From assembly GCF_014596525.1 (NCBI RefSeq), contig NZ_MSJP01000047.1, positions 1 to 64,000 of the forward strand: 64,000 bases of DNA, given 5' to 3'. The notes under the pieces were generated by a model. That model searched no databases. It was not told the DNA's origin and was given only the letters and a program-made list of their open reading frames with translations. Below, piece by piece: positions 9,088 to 18,452 of the stretch (positions within the stretch are counted from its first letter, which is position 1; each line of letters starts with the position of its first letter). This DNA is from Streptomyces sp. CBMA291 (GTDB lineage: Bacteria > Actinomycetota > Actinomycetes > Streptomycetales > Streptomycetaceae). The position numbers and the translations under genes are program-made.

Positions 9088-9768
9088 ATGAAGATGAACC
9101 CCATCCTCCGCGCCGAAGGCGTGGATCTCTTCTACGGCACCGAGCAAGCCGTCAACGGCGCCGACTTCACGCTCAAGCCCGGTGAGGTCGCTGCCATCAT
9201 GGGCAGCAGCGGGTCCGGCAAGTCGTCGCTGCTGTACTGCCTCGCGGGGGTCCTGGCACCGTCCGCGGGCACCGTCACCTTCGACGGGATCCACCTCGGC
9301 GCCCTCCCCGACATGGAGTTGAGCGCTCTGCGCCGTACCCGCCTCGGGTTCGTCTTCCAGTACGGGGAACTCCTCCCGGAGCTGACCGTCGAGGAGAACG
9401 CGGCACTGCCCCTCCGGCTCGCCGGAATCAGCAAGGACCACGCCCACGTCATGGCCGCCCATGTGCTCGGCCGGCTCGGCATGCGTGATCTTTTACAGCG
9501 GAGGACCTCCAAGCTGTCCGGCGGCCAGAGTCAGCGCGTCGCCGTCGCTCGGGCGCTGGTCCACCGGCCGGACGTGGTGTTCGCGGACGAGCCGACAGGC
9601 GCGCTCGACAGTGCCAACGCGGAGATGGTCCTGAAGGAGTTCCTGTGGCTGGCGCGGCGGCAGAAGACCGCCGTCGTCATGGTGACCCACGACTCCGAGG
9701 TCGCCGCCAAGGCCGATACCCAGTACACGATGACGGACGGTGTCCTGGCCCAGCGGGTGGCGGTGTGA
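9088..9768 (+). CDS. ABC transporter ATP-binding protein (LolD/MacB type)
   Basis: 226-residue ATPase. Walker A GSSGSGKSS (39-47), Q-loop region VFQYGELLPELTVEEN, signature LSGGQ (143-147) and Walker B VVFADEPTGALD followed by the switch histidine VTHD are all intact. It starts at ATG 9088 with AGGAGAG upstream; longer upstream ORF sequence belongs to the secreted-protein frame. It overlaps the permease start by four bases (GTGA), so the two are translationally coupled. The family powers mechanotransmission-type transporters (MacB, LolCDE, BceAB), which act on peptides, lipoproteins or envelope complexes rather than small solutes. Confidence 0.93.
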   Translation: MKMNPILRAEGVDLFYGTEQAVNGADFTLKPGEVAAIMGSSGSGKSSLLYCLAGVLAPSAGTVTFDGIHLGALPDMELSALRRTRLGFVFQYGELLPELTVEENAALPLRLAGISKDHAHVMAAHVLGRLGMRDLLQRRTSKLSGGQSQRVAVARALVHRPDVVFADEPTGALDSANAEMVLKEFLWLARRQKTAVVMVTHDSEVAAKADTQYTMTDGVLAQRVAV

Positions 9769-12017
9769 ACCCGTTCGTCCTCGGGATCCGCCTTCTGTGG
9801 AGAAGCGGTCGCCGCGGGAAGGTCCGCTTCGCGCTGATGGCTCTCGGGTCCGCCCTCGGGGTGGCCTGTCTGGCGGCGGTGCTCACGATTCCCACGATCC
9901 TTGCCGCGCATGACGCGCGCACGACGAACCGCGCGGTGTACCCGGGCGACAACAAGAACGTCGTCTACCAGGAGTTCCTGGACCCGTACGGCTCCCAGCC
10001 GCTCCGTCGTGTCTTCTTCGGCCACACGGGGACCGGGCCCGCCCCCGTACCTCCCGGCATCGACGAGCTGCCCCGGAAGGGCGAGGCCGTCGTCTCGCCG
10101 AGACTGGCCGCGCTCCTGGCCGCCAACCCCCGCGCCGCAGGTCTCGTGCCGGGGCGTGTGACCGGAACGATCGCGCCCGCCGGGCTGGGCGGCCCCGACG
10201 AGCTCTACGCCTACATCGGCACCGACCCCGCCGCTCTGCCGGAAGCCAGGGAACTCGGCCACTTCGGGGCCGAGAGCGTGCGGGACGAGCTCATCGATCC
10301 CTCCACGCTCGACATCCTGCGGTTCACCCTCGGCTGCATCGTGCTGCTGCCCCTCGTCATCTTCCTCTCCGTCTGCGCACGGCTCTCAGGCGAGTCGCGG
10401 GCCCGTCGGCTCGCCGCCCTGCGGCTCGTCGGGCTCAGCGCGAAGGACACCCTGCGCGTCAACGCCGGCGAGAGCGTCGCCGCCGCGTTCGCCGGCGCCG
10501 TGGCCGGGATCGTGGGCTACCTCGGGGTCAACGAGGTGATGGCGCGGGTCGGGCTGCCGGGACTGCACTGGTATCCGGCGGACGGGCGCCCCGAAGGGAC
10601 GACCCTCGTCGTGTGCCTGCTGGGGTGCCCCGCCCTCGCCTGGTTCGTCGGACAGTTCAGCGCGCGACGGGCCGCCTCGTCGCCGATCAGCGTGCGAAGG
10701 ACCGGAGAGCGCCGGACCCCGAGGAAGTTCGGGACGCTGCTCCTCGTCCCCGGGCTCGGGATCATCGCAGGGTACTGCGCGCTCAGCGTGATGGGCCGGG
10801 ACCCGTCGGGAGGGTCGGCGAGTTCCGTACTGGTGCCGGGGGCCGTACTCCTGACCGGCGCGGGGCTCGTCTTCGGCCTGGCGCCGATCACGGCGTGGCT
10901 CGCGCGGCGGGTGGCGAGGGTGACGAAGTCGCTGCCGGTGGCGCTGGCGATGCGAAGGACGGAGGTCGACCCGGGGTCGTCACTGCGGGTGGTCACCGGG
11001 CTGGTGCTGCTGGTGTTCGGGGCGTCGCTGACGCAGGGGGTGCTGGTGGAGTTGGACCAGGTGAGTCGTCCCACCAATCCCGTTCAGGAGTACAGCCTGC
11101 CGCTTCGGCAGTTGAGCACCCAACAACGATCCGAAGTCTCAGAAGCAGCAGGGGTGCAATCACACGTGATGGCATCGCCAACTTGGTACGTCTCGGGAAC
11201 CGATGCCCCCCGGACGTATGGCCTGGTGGCCACATGCCAACAGCTGGCTGACTTCGTCGAGAGGACGGAGGGATGTGTCGAGCACAAGGTGATGCGTATC
11301 CAAGACGAAGAGTTCTCCATCGATGAGGACGCCACGCCCGGAAGGACCTTCCCCTTCCTGCTGAGCGCCGGCCGCCATCTCCAGGTAACCGTCCCCCAGG
11401 AAACCGTCACAGTCCGCGCCTACCAACCGTCGGAGTTCGCCGGGCCGAGTCTTCTCATCCCCCCGTCCTTGCTTCCTCCCGGCTCCGTTCTGGCGGAAGG
11501 GAATCTGGTGTTGCTCAGCGACGCCGACCCCGCCACCATCCGTTCCGTCCTGGACGCCATCGGCTCCATCGCCCCCACCGCCTCCGTGCAACCCGTGGGC
11601 ATCGTCATCGATTCGCTCGCTCAGCTCACCGTGATTCGGAGTCTGCTGGCCGTCGGGATGGTGCTCGGGCTGGTGATCGGGGTGGCCGCGTTCGTCGTGT
11701 CCGTGGCCGATCGGGCCTTGGAGCGGCGGAGGCAGGTGGCCGCGCTCGTGTTGTTGGGGGCTCGGGCCGGGACCTTGCGGGTGGTGCAGGTGGTGCAGGT
11801 GTTGTTGCCGCTCGTCGTGGGGCTCGGAGGGGCCGTCGTCGCCGGGTGGCTTGCCGAGTCCAGCTATCTGATCACCGGCGGAGGCGCCGTGCACTGGGAC
11901 TGGGAGGGGCTTCCCCTGCTGCTCCTCTGCGTCCTCGGCGTCCTGCTCGCCGCCGCCGTCGCCTCCTTGCCGATGGTGCGACGGCACGTCGACCCCGAGC
12001 ACATCCGGCGGGACTGA
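9765..12017 (+). CDS. ABC transporter permease with FtsX-like domains
   Basis: 750-residue integral membrane protein beginning with GTG at 9765, which overlaps the ATPase stop. There is one TM helix after the basic N-terminus (about 20-45). A cluster of helices around residues 185-300 and 325-420 includes an FtsX-like core (RARRLAALRLVGLSAKDTLRV). A long extracytoplasmic region (about 430-620) follows, and then a second FtsX core (RALERRRQVAALVLLGARAGTLRVVQ) and the final helices. Duplicated FtsX domains are typical of single-polypeptide permeases that dimerise with two copies of the ATPase. With the secreted protein upstream it probably forms an envelope or peptide-handling module; the substrate is unknown. 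Confidence 0.88.
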   Translation: MNPFVLGIRLLWRSGRRGKVRFALMALGSALGVACLAAVLTIPTILAAHDARTTNRAVYPGDNKNVVYQEFLDPYGSQPLRRVFFGHTGTGPAPVPPGIDELPRKGEAVVSPRLAALLAANPRAAGLVPGRVTGTIAPAGLGGPDELYAYIGTDPAALPEARELGHFGAESVRDELIDPSTLDILRFTLGCIVLLPLVIFLSVCARLSGESRARRLAALRLVGLSAKDTLRVNAGESVAAAFAGAVAGIVGYLGVNEVMARVGLPGLHWYPADGRPEGTTLVVCLLGCPALAWFVGQFSARRAASSPISVRRTGERRTPRKFGTLLLVPGLGIIAGYCALSVMGRDPSGGSASSVLVPGAVLLTGAGLVFGLAPITAWLARRVARVTKSLPVALAMRRTEVDPGSSLRVVTGLVLLVFGASLTQGVLVELDQVSRPTNPVQEYSLPLRQLSTQQRSEVSEAAGVQSHVMASPTWYVSGTDAPRTYGLVATCQQLADFVERTEGCVEHKVMRIQDEEFSIDEDATPGRTFPFLLSAGRHLQVTVPQETVTVRAYQPSEFAGPSLLIPPSLLPPGSVLAEGNLVLLSDADPATIRSVLDAIGSIAPTASVQPVGIVIDSLAQLTVIRSLLAVGMVLGLVIGVAAFVVSVADRALERRRQVAALVLLGARAGTLRVVQVVQVLLPLVVGLGGAVVAGWLAESSYLITGGGAVHWDWEGLPLLLLCVLGVLLAAAVASLPMVRRHVDPEHIRRD

Positions 12018-12091
12018 CCTCGCGTACGCCGATGAGTTTCCGGTCGGGTGGGGGTCCTACCTCCAGTTGCCCACCCGACGAGGAGACCATC

Positions 12092-12301
12092 GTGGCCGAG
12101 AACGCCGTCAAGGGACCCGCCAGTTACTTCCCCTCCATCGAGAAGAAGTACGGCCGCCCGGTCGCCGAGTGGCAGGAGCTGATCCGTTCCTCGCCGCTCG
12201 CCAAGCACATGGAGCTTGTCGCCTGGCTCAAGACCGACCACGGTCTCGGCCACGGGCACGCCAACGCCCTCGTCGCCCACACCCTCGCCGCAGGCAAGTA
12301 G
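12092..12301 (+). CDS. DUF4287-type small protein
   Basis: 69 residues starting with GTG 12092 behind AGGAG. The sequence GPASYFPSIEKKYGRP...HMELVAWLKTDHGLGHGHANALVAHTL is the core of the DUF4287 family, a helical domain found alone in many actinobacteria or beside DUF5655. Nothing catalytic is visible. It stands alone between the ABC permease and the winged-helix protein. Confidence 0.85.
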   Translation: MAENAVKGPASYFPSIEKKYGRPVAEWQELIRSSPLAKHMELVAWLKTDHGLGHGHANALVAHTLAAGK

Positions 12302-12421
12302 GCCCTCCCGTACGGGCTCGACGGATCCCGGCGAGCAGTCGATCCCCCCGCTCCCCCGCTCCCTCCTGGTCGGCCCCCGCTTCTCCCGGATCCCGCCGTG
12401 TTCTCCGTCATGCTGGGCCGC

Positions 12422-13726
12422 ATGGCGGAGACGGCGAGGACGATCGGCGAGGCGGAGCGCAGGGCGCGGCTCGGGGTGCGGCACCGGTTGGCGGGGAGGG
12501 CGAGGGTCCGGTCCGCCGAGGAGGTCGCGGAGGCGCTCGTGGCGCTGCACGGGACGGACCCCGCGAGCGTGTTCCTCGCGGTGGGGGCCCGGCTTGCCGG
12601 GACGGGCGGGCCCGTATCGGGGTTGGAGCAGGCCCTTTACGAGGATCGTTCCCTGGTCCGGATGCACGGCATGCGCCACACCGTCTTCGTCTTCCCCGCC
12701 GCCCTCGCGCCCGCCGTGCAGGCCTCGACGACCCGGCCCGCCGCCGTCCGTGAGCGTGCCACCCTGCTCAGGCACCTGGCGGCCGGCAGTTCCTTCGACG
12801 CCGACTGGCTGGCGGCGACCGAGAACCGGGTCCTCGCCGAGCTGGCCGTACGCGGGGAGGCGACCGGCGCCGAGCTGGGTTCGGCCGTATCCGAGTTGAG
12901 GTCGACGTATCTCTACGGCGTGGGCACCCGCCAGGAGGGCGTGCAGTCGGTGGCGAGCCGGGTGCTGCGGGTACTCGGGATGGAGGGCCGGATCGTACGG
13001 GGCCGTCCGCAGGGGACCTGGACGTCGAGCCGTTTCCGCTGGACGCTCGGGCCGGAGCGATCGGAACACGCAGAGCACGGAGAGCACCCGGAACACCCGA
13101 AACACCCGAAACATGCTGCTCAGCCGGAGCAGCCGTCGCAACCCAATCAGCCCGCTCCGCCCGCTCGGCGGAAAGAGCGGGAGCCCGGCCCCGCCGAGGC
13201 GCGGGCGGAGTTGCTCCGGTCCTGGCTGGCGGCGTGCGGGCCGGCCACCGAGGCGGATCTGAAGTGGTGGACGGGGTGGAAGGTGACGGAGGTACGGGAG
13301 GCGCTGGCCGCCGTCGGGGCCGTACCGGTACGGCTTGAGGGGGAGAAGGCGTCGGGGTTCGTCCTGCCGGACGACCTCGCGCCCGTAACCGAGGGTGAAC
13401 CGTGGGCCGCGCTGCTGCCCGCGCTCGATCCGACGCCGATGGGCTGGCAGGGCCGTGACTGGTACCTGGACCCGGAACACCGCCCGGCCCTCTACGACCG
13501 CAGCGGCAACATCGGGCCGACGGTGTGGTGGAACGGCCGGATCGTCGGCGGCTGGGCCCAGCGCCCGGACGGTTCGGTCGCCCACCGGCTCCTGACAGAC
13601 GTGGGTACGGAGGCGAAGCGGGCGATCGCGGCAGAGGCGGAACGGCTGACGGCGTGGGCGGCGGACGTACGGGTGACACCCCGCTTCCGTACGCCCCTGG
13701 AACGCGAGCTGAGCGGGAGTCAGTGA
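12422..13726 (+). CDS. Winged-helix DNA-binding domain protein (HTH_42 family)
   Basis: 434 residues. I favour ATG 12422 (MAETARTIGEAERR), matching the usual family start; in-frame starts at 12398 and 12410 would add 8 or 4 residues. The N-terminal part (RLAGRARVRSAEEVAEALVALHGTDP) and the C-terminal part (DWYLDPEHRPALYDRSGNIGPTVWWNGRIVGGW) are hallmarks of the HTH_42/YcaQ-like family, whose characterised members are AlkX-type glycosylases that act on alkylated or cross-linked DNA. A His/Glu/Pro-rich insert near residues 215-255 (EHPEHPKHPKH pattern) is low complexity and strain-specific. A repair function is inferred from family only. Confidence 0.82.
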   Translation: MAETARTIGEAERRARLGVRHRLAGRARVRSAEEVAEALVALHGTDPASVFLAVGARLAGTGGPVSGLEQALYEDRSLVRMHGMRHTVFVFPAALAPAVQASTTRPAAVRERATLLRHLAAGSSFDADWLAATENRVLAELAVRGEATGAELGSAVSELRSTYLYGVGTRQEGVQSVASRVLRVLGMEGRIVRGRPQGTWTSSRFRWTLGPERSEHAEHGEHPEHPKHPKHAAQPEQPSQPNQPAPPARRKEREPGPAEARAELLRSWLAACGPATEADLKWWTGWKVTEVREALAAVGAVPVRLEGEKASGFVLPDDLAPVTEGEPWAALLPALDPTPMGWQGRDWYLDPEHRPALYDRSGNIGPTVWWNGRIVGGWAQRPDGSVAHRLLTDVGTEAKRAIAAEAERLTAWAADVRVTPRFRTPLERELSGSQ

Positions 13727-13822
13727 CGGCCGGGTGGGGGCGCGCGACGGCCCCGGGCGCGCCCTCCTCCCCCGCCCCGTCCCGCCTCCTCCTCCGTCCC
13801 TCCCCTGCCTCGTCGCGCCCCC

Positions 13823-14452
13823 TCAATGCCGTACGTACAGCCCCGGCACTCCCAGGGCCGCGAGGCCGTCGAGGACCAGGTCGACGCCGACGGCGGCGAG
13901 CAGGAGTCCGAGAAGGCGGCCGAGGAGTTCGATCGTGGCGTGGTGGGTGCGGCGCAGGACGCGGGTGAGCAGCAGGACGCAGATCAGGTCGAGGGCGATG
14001 ACGGACACGTACGCGCCGACGACGGTGGAACGCCAGCTGAAGGAGTAGCGGGCGGCCGCCTCGATCAGGACGGCGGTCATCGCGAGCGGGCTGACGATGT
14101 ACGGCATGAGCAGTTGGCGGACGCCGCTGACCAGGTCGGGGGCGTCCTGCGTGCTCGTGGAGGAGCCGAAGTGCAAACCGAGGACGAGGCCCACCGCGTA
14201 GATGAAGAAGATGACACCGCCCGCGAGTTCGAGGGCGGGGGTGCTGATGTGGAAGAGGTCGAGCAGCCACGGGGCCGTGATGCCGGTGACCAGTCCGACG
14301 AGGACGGCGATGCCGGAGGAGATCAGGGCGATGGTGCGCAGTTGCCGGGCGGGGTGGACCTGCGCGAGCCCGGCGAAGGCCAGAAGGATCTTCGGGGGGC
14401 CGATGACGGAGAAGAAGGCGATGAAGGCGGCGGAGTAGCTGAAGGCGTTCAC
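13823..14452 (-). CDS. MarC-family integral membrane protein
   Basis: 209 residues, GTG start at 14452 (VNAFSYSAAFIAFFSVIGPPKILLAF). Six hydrophobic segments are visible, arranged as two groups of three. The motif region around FSVIGPPKILLAF matches the NPIGxxP region of MarC/YchE proteins. The C-terminal LLGLLLAAVGVDLVLDGL is the last helix. The family's transport role is unclear; the old link to multiple antibiotic resistance was not upheld. Convergent with the winged-helix gene. Confidence 0.85.
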   Translation of the reverse strand: MNAFSYSAAFIAFFSVIGPPKILLAFAGLAQVHPARQLRTIALISSGIAVLVGLVTGITAPWLLDLFHISTPALELAGGVIFFIYAVGLVLGLHFGSSTSTQDAPDLVSGVRQLLMPYIVSPLAMTAVLIEAAARYSFSWRSTVVGAYVSVIALDLICVLLLTRVLRRTHHATIELLGRLLGLLLAAVGVDLVLDGLAALGVPGLYVRH

Positions 14453-14584
14453 ACCGGAATCATGGTGCGGTCGGGTGATTTTTCCGGTTTTTGCGATGAA
14501 TGCCCGCGCGGTGCCGGGCCCCGGGCCGCGCCTCCGACTGTCCTGCGGGAAGCGGTGAACCCCGCGAGGAGCGAGGAGGACGTC

Positions 14585-15001
14585 ATGAAGTACCTGGTGA
14601 TGGTGGAGTGCACGGAGACCGACTACGAGGCGATGGCCGGCCGGTCTACGGCGGGCGGCCCCACCTGGGGCGAGAAGGACCTCCAGGCCATGTTCTCGCA
14701 CATGGGGGCACTCAACGAGGAGCTTCGGGCCTCGGGTGAACTCATCGACGCCCAGGGCCTCGCCGCCCCGTCCACCACCCGGTTCGTCACGGTGGACGCC
14801 ACCGGCGCACCGGTCGTCACGGACGCCCCCTACCCGGAGACCAAGGTGGTCATCGCCGGTTTCTGGATCCTCGACTGCCCCTCCCTTGACCGCGCGACGG
14901 AGATCGCCACCCGCGCGGCCCGCAGCCCCCAACCCCCCGGCACCCCGACCTACCCGGTCGTCATCCGCCCGATCGACGAGGGGGGACCGGGGGAGGAGTG
15001 A
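14585..15001 (+). CDS. YCII-related (DGPF-type) protein
   Basis: 138 residues, ATG 14585 behind GAGGAGG. The family pattern is clear: MKYLVMVECTETDYEAM, a SHMGALNEELRASGELID block and KVVIAGFWILDCPSLDRATEIA. YCII-related proteins are small ferredoxin-fold proteins often found next to ECF sigma factors or as chlorodienelactone-type enzymes. No sigma gene sits beside this one, so the role is open. Confidence 0.88.
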   Translation: MKYLVMVECTETDYEAMAGRSTAGGPTWGEKDLQAMFSHMGALNEELRASGELIDAQGLAAPSTTRFVTVDATGAPVVTDAPYPETKVVIAGFWILDCPSLDRATEIATRAARSPQPPGTPTYPVVIRPIDEGGPGEE

Positions 15002-15185
15002 GGGGAGGGGACGAGAGGAGGGCCGGGCTCGGCGGGCGCGAGGCGCGCCAGGCCCGGCCGCCGTCGCCATCCAGTTAGTCCAATTTTCACATTCTCTCCT
15101 CGCTTCCCCTTTGCGGACGTTACGGTTCCCCTCAGGCGCACACCGACCGGAGCGCCATTCGCCACCAGGGGCCGGGGGGAAACGT

Positions 15186-17282
15186 ATGCACGAAATGTCC
15201 AAGGGAGCCAACATCGGGCTGGCCGCCCTCAGCGAGGACGTGGGCTCGGTCGTCGTCGGCCTGAGCTGGAGCAGCGACACGGGCGAAGGCGACGCCGATG
15301 TCTCGGTATTGCTGGTCGACGCCGACGGCAAGGTGCGCGACGACTCCGACTTCTATTTCTACAACCACCCCGCCGCCGAGGACGGCAGCGTGCAGCTCCT
15401 GGGAAAGGTGCCGACGGAGAACGGCAACGAGGACCGGATCAGCCTGGACCTGACGGCGATCCCCGCGGACATCGCCACGATCGTGGTCGCGGCCAGCCAG
15501 GACCGCGGCTGTTTCGGGGACCTGGACGACCTGCGCATGACGGTCGCCGACCGCTCCGGCGAAACCTTGCTCGGCTTCTCCATCCCGGACGCCACGGTCG
15601 AGACAGCCTTCATCTTCGGGGAGCTGTACCGGCGGAACGACGAGTGGAAGTTCCGCGCCGTGGGACAGGGGTACGAGACCGGTCTCGCCGGGCTCGCCAC
15701 CGACTTCGGCATCTCCGTCGACGAGGACGACGATGAGGGGGAGGAACCGGCCACGCCCGGGACGGAGGCCGAGAGCGGGGCTCCCGGACCCGTTCCGGGC
15801 TCCCCCGACATGACAAAGTCCACTGCGACGGAATCAGGTCTGGACGGCGCGGTTTCCGCTACGGATACCTCCACCGTCTCCGCCCCCGCTCCCGTTGCCG
15901 TTTCCGACGGGCTCACCCGTCCCGCGGCCGTCGCCGCACCAGCCGACGACACCCCGCCGACCGCCAAGCGCCGTGCCACCCGGACAGCCAAGAAGAAGGT
16001 CACCCTCCCGAAAGCCCCCAGGAAGTCCCTGGCCGAAAACGACTCCTGGAAGCCCGCCCGGCTCTTCCCCGCCCCCTCCTACAAGAGCGACCGGGAACGT
16101 GAGGTACGCGCGACCTCGGTGCTGCTCTCCGTGATGGCGGAGGTGCCGGAGTTCGGCCGTCGCCTGACCGCGGGTTTCGGCGCTCCCGCCGGACGGATGC
16201 AGACGTTCACCGAGGTGTCGCTCCCGCACGGTGACAGCCCCAAGCGCCCGGACGGTGTCATCCGCACGGAACGGGCCGGCAAGCTGTGGACCGCGCTCGT
16301 GGAGACCAAGACCAACGGCAACTCCCTGAAGTCCGAGCAGGTCCAGAACTACATGGACATCGCCGCCCGACGCGGGTACGAGGCCGTCATCACGCTCTCC
16401 AACGACGTCGCCCTGGAGGGCAGTCCGCTGGTCGAGGTGAAGACGGACGGACGGCGTAAGCACAAGGTCTCGCTCTGGCACCTGTCGTGGGCGGAGGTGG
16501 CGCACCAGGCACAGATGCTGATCCGGCACGAGGGCGTGGGCAACGCGGCACACGCGTGGCTGCTCCAGGAGCTGCTCCACTACCTCCGGCACGAGAACTC
16601 CGGTTGTCACGGCTTCCAGAACATGGGCCCGTCCTGGGTTCCCGTACGCAACGGAATCGACGGCGAGACCCTGTGCCAGGGCGATCCTCGCGCGGTGGAG
16701 GTGGTGGAGAGCTGGGAGCGGCTGATCCGCCAGGTCTGTCTGCGGCTGGGAGGTGAACTCGGGCAGAAGGCCCTGCCCGTGCAGCGGGCCCGACGCGGCT
16801 CCGACCCGAAGTCACGGCGCGCGGAACTCGCCGACCGGCTCTGCGAGGAAGGGAAGCTCTCCGCCGACGTACGCGTCGACGGGACCCGGAGCGTCCTGTC
16901 CATCACCGCCGACCTGCGGACGAGCAAGATCCGTACGTCCATCGACGTTCCCCCGCCGGACGGCTCCTACCCCCTGTCGGTCGCGAAGCGACTGTTGCGC
17001 GCCCTGGAGGAAGCCCCGGCCGACCTGCATGTGGAGACCCTGCTGGAGGGCCGGAGCGGGCCGCGCGGAACCCTGGAACGGCTGCGGCCCGAGCCCGGCG
17101 ATCTGCTGCCCAAGGACAGCGCGGTGATCACCGGATTCCGTCTCTCCCTCTTCAAGGGGATGGGCGGCAGCCGGGGCAGTACGGAATCGGGGTTCATCCG
17201 CAGCGTCGACCAGGCCGTCGACCACTTCTACGGCTCCGTCGCCGTACACCTGAGGCCGTTCGAGCAGCTCCGGCCCCGGTAG
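15186..17282 (+). CDS. TerD domain fused to a PD-(D/E)XK nuclease-like domain
   Basis: 698 residues, ATG 15186 ([15 protein letters not shown]). Residues 1-178 form a TerD fold: [32 protein letters not shown], with the acidic D31/D36/D38 cluster expected to bind calcium, and an [20 protein letters not shown] block. A disordered acidic then basic linker spans 179-285 (Ala/Pro/Thr-rich, ending in KRR...KKK). Residues about 290-430 read like a restriction-endonuclease fold: RPDGVI (D356), ALVETKTN (E373-x-K375) and a downstream Q385. The C-terminal 260 residues are uncharacterised. Ter proteins act in stress and tellurite-type systems, and computational surveys linked them to nucleases and phage defence. 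It stands alone with a terminator behind it. Nuclease activity is inferred. Confidence 0.8.
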   Translation: MHEMSKGANIGLAALSEDVGSVVVGLSWSSDTGEGDADVSVLLVDADGKVRDDSDFYFYNHPAAEDGSVQLLGKVPTENGNEDRISLDLTAIPADIATIVVAASQDRGCFGDLDDLRMTVADRSGETLLGFSIPDATVETAFIFGELYRRNDEWKFRAVGQGYETGLAGLATDFGISVDEDDDEGEEPATPGTEAESGAPGPVPGSPDMTKSTATESGLDGAVSATDTSTVSAPAPVAVSDGLTRPAAVAAPADDTPPTAKRRATRTAKKKVTLPKAPRKSLAENDSWKPARLFPAPSYKSDREREVRATSVLLSVMAEVPEFGRRLTAGFGAPAGRMQTFTEVSLPHGDSPKRPDGVIRTERAGKLWTALVETKTNGNSLKSEQVQNYMDIAARRGYEAVITLSNDVALEGSPLVEVKTDGRRKHKVSLWHLSWAEVAHQAQMLIRHEGVGNAAHAWLLQELLHYLRHENSGCHGFQNMGPSWVPVRNGIDGETLCQGDPRAVEVVESWERLIRQVCLRLGGELGQKALPVQRARRGSDPKSRRAELADRLCEEGKLSADVRVDGTRSVLSITADLRTSKIRTSIDVPPPDGSYPLSVAKRLLRALEEAPADLHVETLLEGRSGPRGTLERLRPEPGDLLPKDSAVITGFRLSLFKGMGGSRGSTESGFIRSVDQAVDHFYGSVAVHLRPFEQLRPR

Positions 17283-17304
17283 CGCGCCCCGCCGTTTCCG
17301 CTGC

Positions 17305-17335
17305 CTGGGAGCCGAGGGACCGCCTCGGCTCCCAG
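17305..17335. terminator. Bidirectional terminator hairpin
   Basis: Perfect 13-bp stem CTGGGAGCCGAGG / CCTCGGCTCCCAG with a 5-base loop. It lies between the convergent stops of the TerD-nuclease gene and the rhodanese gene. Confidence 0.75.
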
Positions 17336-17347
17336 ACAGCGGGCCTC

Positions 17348-17941
17348 TTACGCCCCGTCTCCCCGCCGCAGCCCCGCCAGCGTGGTGTCCAGGTCGACCG
17401 CGCACGCGTTGCCTCGGTTGTACGGGAGCTTGCCGAGCATCATCGCCATGCCGCAGGTGTTGGTGAGCGCCGAGAAGACCAGGCCGCCGGCGATCGCCGC
17501 CGAGAGCAGCTGGAACGCGGGGTGGAACAGGAGGCCGAGGAGCAGGCCGAGGAGGACGAGCGAGCCCGCGACCAGGCGGACCTGGCGGTCCATCGCCCAC
17601 GCCGCCTTCGCCGGGGCGCCCGCCGGGCGCTCCAGAGCGTGGCCGCGCGCGGCCCAGCCGCTCGTACCGCCCGCGAGGTCGTACGCGCTGACGCCCTGGC
17701 CCGCGAGCTGGGCGCAGGCCCGCGCCGAGCGGTTGCCCGACTGGCAGACGATGAGCAGCGTCCCCTGTGCCGCCGCCTCCCGGAGGGACGGAACGGCGCT
17801 GTCGAGCCGGTCGAGCGGCACGTTGACGGCGCCCGGCACGTGCCCTGCGGCGTACTCGCCCGGGGTGCGGACGTCGACGACCGTGAGGTCGGCCAACCGG
17901 GTGAGGGCCTGGTCGGGGTCGAGCAGGAGAGGAGAGGTCAT
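17348..17941 (-). CDS. Rhodanese-domain membrane protein
   Basis: 197 residues. The start at ATG 17941 (MTSPLLL) is preferred over 17953 because the AAGGA ribosome site sits 9-10 nt upstream of it but touches the other ATG. The rhodanese domain spans about 1-105: VVDVRTPGEYAAGHVPGAVNVP and the active-site loop VCQSGNRS with catalytic Cys. The C-terminal 90 residues hold two hydrophobic helices of DUF2892 type. Function: sulfane-sulfur transfer at the membrane. It is divergent from the CstR-type regulator gene, and the shared 83-bp spacer contains a TACCCC-CT-GGGGTA operator. Confidence 0.9.
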   Translation of the reverse strand: MTSPLLLDPDQALTRLADLTVVDVRTPGEYAAGHVPGAVNVPLDRLDSAVPSLREAAAQGTLLIVCQSGNRSARACAQLAGQGVSAYDLAGGTSGWAARGHALERPAGAPAKAAWAMDRQVRLVAGSLVLLGLLLGLLFHPAFQLLSAAIAGGLVFSALTNTCGMAMMLGKLPYNRGNACAVDLDTTLAGLRRGDGA

Positions 17942-17990
17942 GGCAAGTGTCATCCTTGGTCTTCGACGGGAGCCCCGTGGTGGGGAGTAA

Positions 17991-18311
<321 letters not shown>

Positions 18312-18452
18312 GCGTGCGGGTGGGAGTGGGCGCGGGAGTGGGGCGCGAGCCCCTTGGGTGGGGCCGGGGCCTGGGCCCGTAGGGTCCCTCTCCCGTAGGG
18401 GGCCCTCCCGTAGGGGGTCCGCCCCGTACGGGTCCTCCCCGTAGGGCCGTGC

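Noticed and set aside
11864..13585. 573-residue minus-strand ORF
   Set aside because: Spans three plus-strand genes with clear families; no domain seen.
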